64,000 bases of DNA from Conexibacter sp. DBS9H8 (GTDB lineage Bacteria; Actinomycetota; Thermoleophilia; Solirubrobacterales; Solirubrobacteraceae). The translations under genes were made by a program, and so were the position numbers. Each line of letters starts with the position of its first letter. The first letter of the stretch is position 1. The stretch is from assembly GCF_023330685.1 (NCBI RefSeq), contig NZ_CP097128.1, positions 2,108,001 to 2,172,000 on the forward strand, given 5' to 3'. Positions 16,579 to 24,196 of the stretch are shown piece after piece. Under the pieces are notes generated by a model. The model was not told the DNA's origin. It was given only the letters and a program-made list of their open reading frames with translations, and did not search any database.

Positions 16579-16668
16579 CGGCCGATGCGAGATCAGCCGC
16601 CGCGGGCACGCGTCTTGCTCCTGGCCGCCGGCAGTGATAGCGTCCTGCTGGAAGGGCGAGGCTGAACC

Positions 16669-16720
16669 GTTGTCAGAGACAGCAGTCCGGTCGGACTTTC
16701 GCGTTGTTCTCGCTGACAAC
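16669..16720 (+). promoter_or_regulatory. Nested inverted repeats in front of the GGDEF gene
   Basis: GTTGTCAG (16669-16676) and CTGACAAC (16713-16720) are perfect inverted repeats that enclose a second hairpin, AGTCC (16684-16688) and GGACT (16693-16697). The right arm ends 12 nt before the ATG at 16733, next to its GGGAG ribosome site. It could be a translational control element. It does not match a cyclic-di-GMP riboswitch. Confidence 0.35.
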
Positions 16721-16732
16721 CCGGGAGTTCGC

Positions 16733-17872
16733 ATGACGCCACCTCAACCTCCTGGCACCGCGTCACCAGCACGTGAGTCAGGACTCGGCACTCAGCCGGT
16801 CCCTCGTGACGTCGACCCAGACGTGACGGAGAGTGCGCCCTCCGCGGACCCAGGGGGCCCTCGCCTGAGATCGGCCACCCCGGGAGGCTCGCCGGTGAAT
16901 CCTGTCCGGTCGCGCGCGGAGAGCCGGGAGGCCCCTCGAGCCGCATCCGACTTCGGACGGGGCGTCATGCCCCCTGACCCCCACCTGCACCTCCTCCCAT
17001 CGCGATCACCGATTCGGAGTGCGGCTCAGTACGTGCAGTCGGCCGAGACCCGCGAGGCACGGGCTCGAGCGGCCGACGCAGCGGCTCGCGCCCGTGACGG
17101 CGCTGCCGATCTCCGGGACGTGCAACTCGACGCCCTCGACCTCGACGACCTCCGGGCCGGGGGCCGGCGTCCGGTCACCGGGGCGGAACTGCTGGCCAGC
17201 GCCGCCCGATCGCGTCAGCTCGCCGAGCGCTATCGCGCAGAGGCGGCCGCGGCCCGGATGAAAAATGCAGCCGAGGAACGGGCGTGGGCCGCAAGGGACC
17301 GCGAACGGGCCGCCCAGGACCGGGCGGAAGCCCTCACTCACTGCCGAGCTCTCGCAGCGATGGTCCAGTCCAGCGTGCAGGATTCTCTCACCGGGGCGTT
17401 CACCCGGGCGCCGGGGCTCGCTGAGCTCGAGTTGGAGTGCGTGCGCGCGAGCCGCAACGGCGGTTCGATCGTCGTCGGCTATCTCGACGTGATCGGCCTG
17501 AAGGCGGTCAACGACAGCGCCGGTCACGCCGCGGGCGACGCGCTGCTGCTCCGTGTCGTCGCGCGGCTCCGGTCGCTCGTGCGCCCCTACGACCTGATCA
17601 TCCGGCTCGGGGGCGACGAGTTCCTCTGCGTGATGGCGGGGATCGACATTGAGGTCGCTCGTGCCCGCTTCAGCGCCTCCGCAGACGCGGACGGCGCCGT
17701 CCCGGTCCGAATCGGATTTGCCCGGTGGCGACCCCCCGAAAGCATCGGGGCGACGATCGGCCGGGCGGACACGGAGATGCTCGCCGCGGGAGGTTCATCG
17801 CGGGCGGACGCGCCGACCCGGTCCGCCCGCGTGGCGAGCCGCAACGGATCGAGCGGCGGAGCGGCTCAGTAG
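16733..17872 (+). CDS. GGDEF-domain protein, probable diguanylate cyclase
   Basis: 379 residues from the ATG at 16733 (GGGAG 6 nt upstream). A disordered Pro/Ser-rich N-terminus is followed by an Ala/Arg/Glu-rich probable coiled coil (about 106-211) and a GGDEF domain. LDVIGLKAVNDSAGHAAGD and LGGDEFLCVM (GGDEF at 293-297) are intact. RPYD sits exactly 5 residues before GGDEF, matching the RxxD inhibitory site for product feedback. It should therefore make cyclic di-GMP from two GTP. No membrane helix or sensor domain is seen; the coiled coil may mediate dimerisation. The 3' end overlaps the convergent GH6 gene by 7 nt. Confidence 0.85.
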   Translation: MTPPQPPGTASPARESGLGTQPVPRDVDPDVTESAPSADPGGPRLRSATPGGSPVNPVRSRAESREAPRAASDFGRGVMPPDPHLHLLPSRSPIRSAAQYVQSAETREARARAADAAARARDGAADLRDVQLDALDLDDLRAGGRRPVTGAELLASAARSRQLAERYRAEAAAARMKNAAEERAWAARDRERAAQDRAEALTHCRALAAMVQSSVQDSLTGAFTRAPGLAELELECVRASRNGGSIVVGYLDVIGLKAVNDSAGHAAGDALLLRVVARLRSLVRPYDLIIRLGGDEFLCVMAGIDIEVARARFSASADADGAVPVRIGFARWRPPESIGATIGRADTEMLAAGGSSRADAPTRSARVASRNGSSGGAAQ

Positions 17873-19200
17873 GGGCGGGACGGGTACCCGGGCCCGAGCT
17901 GATCGTTGGCGTGAGCGGCGAGGCTGATCGCTCGGGCGACCCAGAAGGTGCCACTCGGCGGCCCGCCGTGACAGGAGCCGGAGCTGTTCCCCGGGGGGAA
18001 GGTCCACAGCAGCGCGTCGAGGTGACTGTTGAGGCCCGGGGTGGTCGTATCCGGGATACCGAGGCCGCGACCCGGCGGGTTACAGAGCGCCTCGATCCCC
18101 TGGGTGCGCGGGTGGCGGTTGAGCAGCGGTCCGCGCCCGTTGGTGGCGGTGTTGATGATGAAGTGGGCGCCACCGGTGCGGGCCGACACTGCCTTCGCGT
18201 AGCGCAGCTCGTCGCTCGTCCACTCGTTGTGGGTGTCGTTGGTGAAGAAACCCTGGATCAGGCGGACCCCGGCGGCGTTGAGCATCCGCGCCGCATAGGC
18301 CGGCGAGTTGGAATCCGAGTAACCGCCCTCGAGGTAGACGGCGGTGTGGGGGAGGGCCTCGAGGGTGAGCGCCTCAAAGCGCATCAGCCCCTCCCAGGCG
18401 CCGAGCCCGCCGTGGCGGGCGATGCAGGAGGAGGAGCCGACCGCATCCAACTCGAGCAGGAGGACGGCCGGGCGCCGGCCGATCGCCTGGGCCATCGCGT
18501 CGATCTGGGCGCGGAAGTTCGGCGCGTCGGCGTCGATTTCGGCCCGCGTCGCGCACCCGCCGAGCTCGGGATGCAGGAAGTAGGTGCTGATGATCGGGAT
18601 CGTGTGCGGGTCGGCCTGCAGGAGGGTGCAGAAGATCTTCTCGGTCTGGGCGAAGATCCCGGCGGGGGTGCCGCCCTGGGAGTAGCGGGAGACCCGCTGG
18701 GCCTGGGGCTCGGCGGCGATCCTCTCGAGCAGGCGGACCTGTCGAGCGACCCTCGGGCTCGCATGGGGAAGGTCCTCGGCGACGGTGCGGGAGAACGCCG
18801 CCCAGGAGAGCGAGTCAGAGAAGGGAGCGAGCGCGCGACCGGAGCCCAGTGGGGCGCTCGTGAGGCCGAGCAGTCGGGCGATCGCTCCGGCCGCGGCCCC
18901 CCGGGCCGGCCCGGGAACGTAGAAGTGCGCGCCCCGCAGCGGATCACCGCCGGACGGGGCGGGAGTGAGCATCAGCGGGTTGCTCGGCTCCCGGGTCGCC
19001 GGCAGACGCGGTGCCGCGCACCCGCCCCGCCTCGGACGGGCCGCGCCGATTCGAGCCCCGGCGCGCGCCGGACCCGGCGCCGCGACGGCACCCGCGGCGA
19101 TCAGCGCGGCGAGCAGGCCGATCAACGCCAGGCGAGCCGGGAGCCGGGCTGCCGCACGCGTTACGCTGCAGCCATGAGCGCGCTGTTTGGAACAGAACAC
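17866..19200 (-). CDS. Secreted glycoside hydrolase family 6 protein, active site altered
   Basis: About 444 residues if read from the GTG at 19200; no ATG or ribosome site fixes the start, and CTG/TTG codons near 19131 are possible. A signal peptide is clear (ARLALIGLLAALIAAGAVAAPGPARA). GH6 features include PLRGAHFYVPGPARGAA, LLLELDAVG, CNPPGRGLG and LWTFPPGNSSGSCHGGPPSG, which match endoglucanases and cellobiohydrolases. The aspartate of LELD fits the catalytic acid. The usual RDC motif (as in LPDRDCAA) instead reads HPELGGCAT, so a second key aspartate seems missing. Substrate and activity are uncertain. The preferred start overlaps the divergent Ddn-family gene by 27 nt. Confidence 0.75.
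   Translation of the reverse strand: MFCSKQRAHGCSVTRAAARLPARLALIGLLAALIAAGAVAAPGPARAGARIGAARPRRGGCAAPRLPATREPSNPLMLTPAPSGGDPLRGAHFYVPGPARGAAAGAIARLLGLTSAPLGSGRALAPFSDSLSWAAFSRTVAEDLPHASPRVARQVRLLERIAAEPQAQRVSRYSQGGTPAGIFAQTEKIFCTLLQADPHTIPIISTYFLHPELGGCATRAEIDADAPNFRAQIDAMAQAIGRRPAVLLLELDAVGSSSCIARHGGLGAWEGLMRFEALTLEALPHTAVYLEGGYSDSNSPAYAARMLNAAGVRLIQGFFTNDTHNEWTSDELRYAKAVSARTGGAHFIINTATNGRGPLLNRHPRTQGIEALCNPPGRGLGIPDTTTPGLNSHLDALLWTFPPGNSSGSCHGGPPSGTFWVARAISLAAHANDQLGPGYPSRPY
19162..19167 (+). promoter_or_regulatory. Putative -10 box (TACGCT) for the Ddn-family gene and murC
   Basis: TACGCT ends 6 nt before the ATG at 19174. The spacing predicts a leaderless transcript. murC overlaps the downstream end of this gene, so this may also be the murC promoter after the break in the dcw cluster. 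Confidence 0.55.
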
Positions 19201-19581
19201 GTCGAGCGGTACATCGCGACGGCGGGGGCCGAGGGGCACGAGTGGCAGGGTACCCGCTGCCTGTTGTTGACGACGACGGGGAAGCGCTCGGGTGACCCGC
19301 GGATCGCCCCGCTCATCTACGGCACCCGAGGCGACGACTATGTCGTCGTCGCCTCCAAGGGAGGCGCTCCCGAGCATCCGGCCTGGTACGTCAACCTCAC
19401 AGCCGATCCGCACGTGCAGGTGCAGGTCGGTCCGGACGTGTTCGCCGCCCGCGCCCGCGACGCCGAAGGCGCCGAGCGCGACGAGCTGTGGGCGATCATG
19501 GTCAGGGAGTGGCCGGCCTACGACGAGTACCAGACCAAGACCGACCGCCAGATCCCCGTGGTCGTCCTCACCCGGGAGTGA
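19174..19581 (+). CDS. Ddn-family F420-dependent nitroreductase/quinone reductase-like protein
   Basis: 135 residues. LLLTTTGKRSGDPRIAPLIY, VVVASKGGAPEHPAWYVNL and HVQVQVG are the conserved blocks of the deazaflavin-dependent (PF04075) family, known from mycobacterial Ddn. Members bind reduced F420 and reduce quinones or nitroaromatics; the substrate here is unknown. The gene has its own -10 box and ends in a GTGA overlap with murC, so both should be translated from one mRNA. That coupling to a cell-wall gene is unusual and may simply reflect the insertion of the preceding block. Confidence 0.85.
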   Translation: MSALFGTEHVERYIATAGAEGHEWQGTRCLLLTTTGKRSGDPRIAPLIYGTRGDDYVVVASKGGAPEHPAWYVNLTADPHVQVQVGPDVFAARARDAEGAERDELWAIMVREWPAYDEYQTKTDRQIPVVVLTRE

Positions 19582-20936
19582 GTCTCACCAGCCCGACGGA
19601 CGCCGACCGGCCCTGGGCCGGACGGCGGCTGCACTTCTGCGCAATCGGCGGCGCGAGCATGAGTGGCCTGGCGGTCATCGCCCACCGCCTCGGCGCCTCC
19701 GTCTCCGGCTCTGACCGGGCCGAGAGCACCCATCTCCGTGACGTCCGGTCGGCGGGCATCGAACCGATCGTCGGCGAACACGCCGCCGACCACGTCCCCG
19801 CCGGGGCGGAGGTGGTCTACTCGAGCGCGGTCGACCCTGACAACCCCGAGCGGGTCGTCGCCCGGTCAGAGGGGGGCGGCGGCGAACTGCACCGGGCGCA
19901 ACTGCTCGCCCAGATCACAGCCCTCAAGCGACTGATCGCCGTCAGTGGAACTCACGGGAAGACGACGACGACGAGCATGATCACCCACATCCTCCGCGCG
20001 TGCGGGGCCGATCCGGCCTACATGATCGGCGGTGAGCTGCGCAGCAGCGGCCACAACGCCGAATGGGGGGCGGGCGAGTGGATGGTGGTTGAGGCCGACG
20101 AGTCGGACCGCTCGCTCCTGCACTACCGGCCGGCGATCGCGGTGCTCACCAACGCCGAACTCGACCACCACGCCACCTACCGCTCCCGCCTTGACCTCGA
20201 GGAGACGCTCGCGACGTTCCTCGGCGGCGCCGAGCGCGCCGTCGTCTGGGACCGTCCCGCACTGCGTCGGCTCGCCGCCCGGGCGGGGGAGACGATCGCC
20301 TATGACGCGCCAGCCGCGAGCCTCGGTCCGGCCGGGGCTCGCTTTGTCTGGCAAGGCCACACGGTGACCCTCGCCGTTCCCGGCCAGCACAACGCCGTCA
20401 ACGCCGCCGGGGCGCTGTGGGCGAGCACGCTCGCCGGGATCGAGCCGGTCGCCGCCGTCGCGGCCCTCGCGCACTTCAGCGGCGCCCGCCGACGGATGGA
20501 GCGGCTCGGACGCACCGTTTCCGGCGCCTGGGTCTACGACGACTACGCCCACCATCCGACCGAGCTCGCGGCGGCGATCGCCGCCGCGCGGACCCTCGCT
20601 CCCGCCCGCCTCGTCGCCGTCTTCCAGCCGCACCTGTTCAGCCGCACCCGGATGCTCGCCGACGGGTTTGGGGCGTCACTGGCCGGCGCCGACCTCGTCG
20701 CCGTCACCGACATCTACCCCGCCCGGGAGTGCGCAGGAGCGTTTCCCGGAGTCGACGGGCGCCTCGTCGCATCGGCCGCGGCCGATCACGGCGCGGGCCG
20801 GACCGTGCTCTGGCTGCGGGCCCGCGAGGAGCTGCGCGGCTGGCTCACGAGCACCCTCAGGGAGGGCGACCTGTGCCTGCTGATGGGTGCCGGTGACCTT
20901 GACCGGCTCGGCCGGGAGCTCGTCAGCCCCGACTGA
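19578..20936 (+). CDS. murC: UDP-MurNAc:L-alanine ligase
   Basis: 452 residues from the GTG at 19578, which overlaps the preceding stop as GTGA. FCAIGGASMSGLA is the MurC N-terminal glycine loop; GTHGKT (124-129) binds ATP; EADESDRSLL, NAELDHH and YDDYAHHPTEL are typical. It adds the first stem-peptide residue. It is separated from the rest of the mur genes upstream by the 14.3-19.6 kb block, and is followed directly by a strong hairpin at 20935, so it probably forms a two-gene unit with the Ddn-family gene. Confidence 0.94.
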   Translation: MSLTSPTDADRPWAGRRLHFCAIGGASMSGLAVIAHRLGASVSGSDRAESTHLRDVRSAGIEPIVGEHAADHVPAGAEVVYSSAVDPDNPERVVARSEGGGGELHRAQLLAQITALKRLIAVSGTHGKTTTTSMITHILRACGADPAYMIGGELRSSGHNAEWGAGEWMVVEADESDRSLLHYRPAIAVLTNAELDHHATYRSRLDLEETLATFLGGAERAVVWDRPALRRLAARAGETIAYDAPAASLGPAGARFVWQGHTVTLAVPGQHNAVNAAGALWASTLAGIEPVAAVAALAHFSGARRRMERLGRTVSGAWVYDDYAHHPTELAAAIAAARTLAPARLVAVFQPHLFSRTRMLADGFGASLAGADLVAVTDIYPARECAGAFPGVDGRLVASAAADHGAGRTVLWLRAREELRGWLTSTLREGDLCLLMGAGDLDRLGRELVSPD

Positions 20937-20962
20937 GCCGCGCCGCCGTGATGGCGCGGCTC
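20935..20962 (+). terminator. Strong terminator hairpin after murC
   Basis: GAGCCGCGCC (20935-20944) and GGCGCGGCTC (20953-20962) are perfect 10-bp inverted repeats with an 8-nt loop, beginning inside the murC stop codon. No T tract, as is common in high-GC actinobacteria. Confidence 0.8.
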
Positions 20963-21021
20963 CGGATCACGGCCGGAGGTTGGGCCCGACCGCCGGGTGC
21001 CGCTCCCTCCGACGGTCGCTC

Positions 21022-21027
21022 TACTCT
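21022..21027 (+). promoter_or_regulatory. Putative -10 box (TACTCT) for murB-ftsQ
   Basis: TACTCT follows the murC terminator and would give a leader of about 26 nt before the murB ATG at 21060. A small GAGGC/GCCTC hairpin (21032-21042) lies in that leader. Confidence 0.45.
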
Positions 21028-21059
21028 GGCTGAGGCAGCCTCGTTTTCCTCGCACCACC

Positions 21060-21989
21060 ATGGCCTCCTCTGTCACCCATCCGCCCCCCGGCGTGAACCG
21101 CGACGTCTCCGGAGCCCGCCTCACCACCGTTCGCACCGGGGGGCCGGCAGCCTATTTCGCTCGCCCCAGCGGCCTCGATGAGCTGCGCGGCCTCCTCGAC
21201 TGGGCGACCGTCAGCGGGCTGGAGGTAGGGGTCATCGGATCCGGGTCGAACCTACTCATTGCCGACCAGGGCTTCCACGGTGTCCTCATCAAACTCGACA
21301 AGCATCTCTCCGACACGGAGATCACCGGATCCTCGATCACCTGCGGAGGGGGGGCGCGCCTGCCCGCCGTCGCCGCCGCCGCCGCCGCGGCCGGCCTCGC
21401 CGGGCTCGAGTTCGGCGTCTCGATCCCCGGCACGGTGGGGGGTGCAGTGCGGATGAACGCCAACGCCTACGGTGGCGAGCTCGCCCGGACGCTCGACTGG
21501 GTCGAGGTCGTCTCCGGTGACGGAACCAACCGACGGCTCCCGGCGGACCTCGGGTTCGCCTACCGTCGGTCGAACCTGACGTCGGGGGAGATCGTCACCC
21601 GCGCACGGTTCCGACTCAGGCCAGCCGACCCCGCCGCCGTCCGAGCGGCGCTGGCGGACCTGCGGGCGCGCCGGCGGGCGTCTCAGCCCGCCGGCATCAA
21701 GACCTTCGGCTCCACATTCAAGAACCCCGACGACCCTCGGGCCGAGGGGGCGACCGCCGGGCAGCTACTCGAACGCGCCGGCTGCCGCGGCCTCCGGGTC
21801 GGGGGGGCGGGGTTCTCCGCCAAGCACGCGAACTTCATCGAGAACCACGGTGCGGCGACGACCGCGGAGGTCGTCGCCCTGATGGAGCTCGGCGCCCGGC
21901 GCGTGCACGAGTGTTTCGGTGTCGAGCTCGAGCCCGAGGTGCAGACCCTCGGTGAGGTGACGTTGCCCGCCAGGTGGCGAGAGCGCTGA
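21060..21989 (+). CDS. murB: UDP-N-acetylenolpyruvoylglucosamine reductase
   Basis: 309 residues from the ATG at 21060. The FAD-binding fold is shown by RTGGPAAYFARP, VIGSGSNLLIADQGF and FGVSIPGTVGGAVRMNANAYGGE. The catalytic serine lies in TFGSTFKNP, and the C-terminal ECFGVELEPEVQTLGE supplies the catalytic glutamate. It makes UDP-MurNAc, the substrate of MurC. It is transcribed from its own promoter behind the murC terminator. The stop overlaps the ftsQ start (TGATG). Confidence 0.94.
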   Translation: MASSVTHPPPGVNRDVSGARLTTVRTGGPAAYFARPSGLDELRGLLDWATVSGLEVGVIGSGSNLLIADQGFHGVLIKLDKHLSDTEITGSSITCGGGARLPAVAAAAAAAGLAGLEFGVSIPGTVGGAVRMNANAYGGELARTLDWVEVVSGDGTNRRLPADLGFAYRRSNLTSGEIVTRARFRLRPADPAAVRAALADLRARRRASQPAGIKTFGSTFKNPDDPRAEGATAGQLLERAGCRGLRVGGAGFSAKHANFIENHGAATTAEVVALMELGARRVHECFGVELEPEVQTLGEVTLPARWRER

Positions 21990-22744
21990 TGGTGGCGACC
22001 GCACTGCGCCGACCGCGCGGGCGCGTGCGGATCGTACGCCCCAGACGCTGGCGCCGGATCCTCCTGGCCATGGGAATCGGGCTCCTGCTCCTCGGCGGGG
22101 GCTGGCTGTGGCTGCGCTCATCCTCACTCGTGGCGATCCGACAGGTCCAGGTGACCGGCCTCTCCGGTGAGTACGCCCGCCAGATCCGCACCGTCCTCAC
22201 GCGCACGGCCCGGAGGATGACCACGCTCGATCTCTCCGCAGCGGCCCTGAAACAGGCCGTGGCCGGCTATCCGGACATCGCAGGGGTCACCGCGCAGCTG
22301 CACTTCCCCCACGGGGTCACGATCGCCGTCGATGAGACGATCCCCGTCGCCGCGGTCCACAGTGGGGGGGCCCTCGTCGCCGTCGACGCCCACGGCGTCC
22401 TGCTTCCCGGCCGGCCGGTGCGCGGTCTTCCCCTCCTCACCCTGGCGCCCGACGCCGCCGGCCGGCCGATCACGGCCCCGGGAACGCTCGCAACACTCGC
22501 GGTCCTGAGCGCGGCACCGTTCCAGATGCTCGCTGAGATCACCGCCGCCCGCTCCGACACCGCACATGGGGTCACGTTGCAACTGCACAACGGACCGGCG
22601 CTGTACTTCGGCAGCACCCGAGACCTCGCGGCCAAATGGGCGGCGGCGGACGCGGTGCTCGCGAGCCCGAACTCGGCCGGCGCGTCCTACATCGACGTCA
22701 CAGCCCCCGAGCGGCCGGCCGCAGGGGTCGGTGCCGGAGGGTGA
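21989..22744 (+). CDS. ftsQ: Cell division protein FtsQ (POTRA domain)
   Basis: 251 residues from the ATG at 21989, coupled to murB; a GTG at 21974 in the same frame is possible. A basic cytoplasmic tail (RRPRGRVRIVRPRRWRR) leads to one membrane helix (ILLAMGIGLLLLGGGWLWL) and a POTRA-like segment (VAIRQVQVTGLSGEYARQIR, with LDLSAAALKQAVAGYPDIAGVTAQLHFPHGVTIAV). The extracellular part continues to a Gly-rich end. FtsQ recruits FtsL/FtsB and the septal synthases. It is followed by a 212-bp regulatory region before ftsZ. Confidence 0.88.
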   Translation: MVATALRRPRGRVRIVRPRRWRRILLAMGIGLLLLGGGWLWLRSSSLVAIRQVQVTGLSGEYARQIRTVLTRTARRMTTLDLSAAALKQAVAGYPDIAGVTAQLHFPHGVTIAVDETIPVAAVHSGGALVAVDAHGVLLPGRPVRGLPLLTLAPDAAGRPITAPGTLATLAVLSAAPFQMLAEITAARSDTAHGVTLQLHNGPALYFGSTRDLAAKWAAADAVLASPNSAGASYIDVTAPERPAAGVGAGG

Positions 22745-22747
22745 CGT

Positions 22748-22926
22748 AAGCCTCAACCTAAAGTCGAGGTATACCGCAGACGAGTCGAGAGTCTCGGGCG
22801 AGGATCGAGGGTTCTGGGTTCTGAAAGAATTGTTGCGCCCCCGCCGGCGCGTTGACGGCACGGAACCTGGGTGCGTAAGGTGCCAAACTCTGCCGAAACA
22901 CGGGCGCTGGGCAATAAAGCCTCAAC
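22748..22926 (+). promoter_or_regulatory. ftsZ upstream elements: repeat and near-palindrome
   Basis: The 10-mer AAGCCTCAAC occurs at 22748-22757 and again at 22917-22926. The first copy forms a near-palindrome, CCTCAAC (22751-22757), CTAAA, GTCGAGG (22763-22769), with one mismatch. A TATACC at 22770-22775 next to it could be a -10 box. Similar CCTCAAC-type elements are remembered from other actinobacterial ftsZ regions, but that needs an alignment. Confidence 0.4.
22852..22881 (+). promoter_or_regulatory. Candidate ftsZ promoter
   Basis: TTGACG (22852-22857), an 18-nt spacer and TAAGGT (22876-22881) make one of the best two-part promoters in the window. The leader to the ATG at 22957 would be about 70 nt. 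Confidence 0.6.
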
Positions 22927-22956
22927 GCTACATTCAGGGTCGGACGAAAGAAGAGC

Positions 22957-24072
22957 ATGGAGAGCAGCGGCTCATACCTCGCAGTGATCAAGGTCGTCGG
23001 TGTCGGCGGCGGTGGAACCAACGCGGTCAACCGCATGGTCGACGCGGGCCTGCGCGGCGTCGAGTTCATCGCGGCGAACACGGACGCCCAGGCGCTCGCC
23101 ATGTGTGAGGCCGACATCAAGCTCAACATCGGCCACGAGCTCACCAAGGGCCTCGGGGCCGGGGCGAACCCGGAGGTCGGCCAGGGCGCGGCCGCCGAAT
23201 CCCGAGACGAGATCAAGGAGGCGCTCAAGGGTGCGGACATGGTCTTCGTGACCGCGGGGGAGGGCGGCGGCACTGGCACGGGCGCGGCCCCGGTGATCGC
23301 CGACATCGCCAAGAACGAGATCGGCGCCCTCACCGTCGGCGTCGTCACCCGCCCGTTCTCCTTCGAGGGGACCCAGCGCGCCCGCCAGGCCCAGGACGGG
23401 ATCGCCAAGCTGAAGGAGTACGTCGACACTCTGATCGTGATCCCGAACGAGAAGCTGCTCGCGCTCGTCGAGCGGCGCACGACGATCCTCGACGCCTTCC
23501 GTGAGGCCGACAACGTTCTGCGCCAGGGCGTGCAGGGGATCACCGATCTGATCACGATCCCCGGCCTGATCAACGTCGACTTCGCCGACGTCCGCACGAT
23601 CATGCACGACGCCGGCACCGCGCTGATGGGCATCGGCAGCTCATCCGGTGAGAACCGCGCGGCCGAGGCAGCCAAGCAGGCGATCTCCAGCGCCCTGCTC
23701 GAGGAGTCGGTCGAGGGCGCGACCGGGATCCTCCTCAACATCACCGGCGGCCACGATCTCGGTCTGTTCGAGGTCAACGAGGCCGCCGAGATCGTCCAGA
23801 CCGCGGCGGCGACGAACTCGAACATCATCTTCGGGTCGGTGATCGACGACAACATGTCCGATGAGGTTCGGGTCACCGTCATCGCGACCGGTTTTGACCG
23901 CGAACGGGGCGGAACGAGCGCCGGACTTGCCAGCGTGCGCCGGGCCCCGGCGGGGACCGATCGTCCGCGGCGGCGCGAGCGCGGTGACGTGTCACTCGAT
24001 GACCGCCAGCGTTCGAGCCTGGAGATCCGGGACGACGAGATCGACATCCCGTCCTTCCTCAAGGACCGCTAG
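22957..24072 (+). CDS. ftsZ: Cell division GTPase FtsZ
   Basis: 371 residues; the ATG is preceded by GAAAGAAGAG, a real ribosome site. [15 protein letters not shown], the tubulin signature GGGTGTG (103-109), NTDAQAL and [11 protein letters not shown] are all present. A ~45-residue basic/acidic linker leads to the conserved C-terminal peptide [13 protein letters not shown], which binds membrane tethers. FtsZ polymerises at mid-cell and recruits the division machinery encoded upstream. sepF and the ylm genes that often follow ftsZ in Actinobacteria are not found here; a terminator and secreted-protein genes follow instead. Confidence 0.97.
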   Translation: MESSGSYLAVIKVVGVGGGGTNAVNRMVDAGLRGVEFIAANTDAQALAMCEADIKLNIGHELTKGLGAGANPEVGQGAAAESRDEIKEALKGADMVFVTAGEGGGTGTGAAPVIADIAKNEIGALTVGVVTRPFSFEGTQRARQAQDGIAKLKEYVDTLIVIPNEKLLALVERRTTILDAFREADNVLRQGVQGITDLITIPGLINVDFADVRTIMHDAGTALMGIGSSSGENRAAEAAKQAISSALLEESVEGATGILLNITGGHDLGLFEVNEAAEIVQTAAATNSNIIFGSVIDDNMSDEVRVTVIATGFDRERGGTSAGLASVRRAPAGTDRPRRRERGDVSLDDRQRSSLEIRDDEIDIPSFLKDR

Positions 24073-24088
24073 ACCGCATGGCGAAGAC

Positions 24089-24110
24089 GCGCGGCGCCGA
24101 CGCGCCGCGC
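24089..24110 (+). terminator. Terminator hairpin after ftsZ
   Basis: GCGCGGCGC (24089-24097) and GCGCCGCGC (24102-24110) form a perfect 9-bp stem with a 4-nt loop, 16 bp past the ftsZ stop. Confidence 0.75.
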
Positions 24111-24196
24111 AACTTCTCCGCCCACCGTCTCGTTGAGAGAGCGGAGGCGTCGCAGGCCGTTCACCCGGAGCGCTTGCGGGAGCGCGCCCCAGTGCC

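Noticed and set aside
16461..16732. A cyclic-di-GMP riboswitch before the GGDEF gene
   Set aside because: The nested hairpins do not match the conserved core of either known class.
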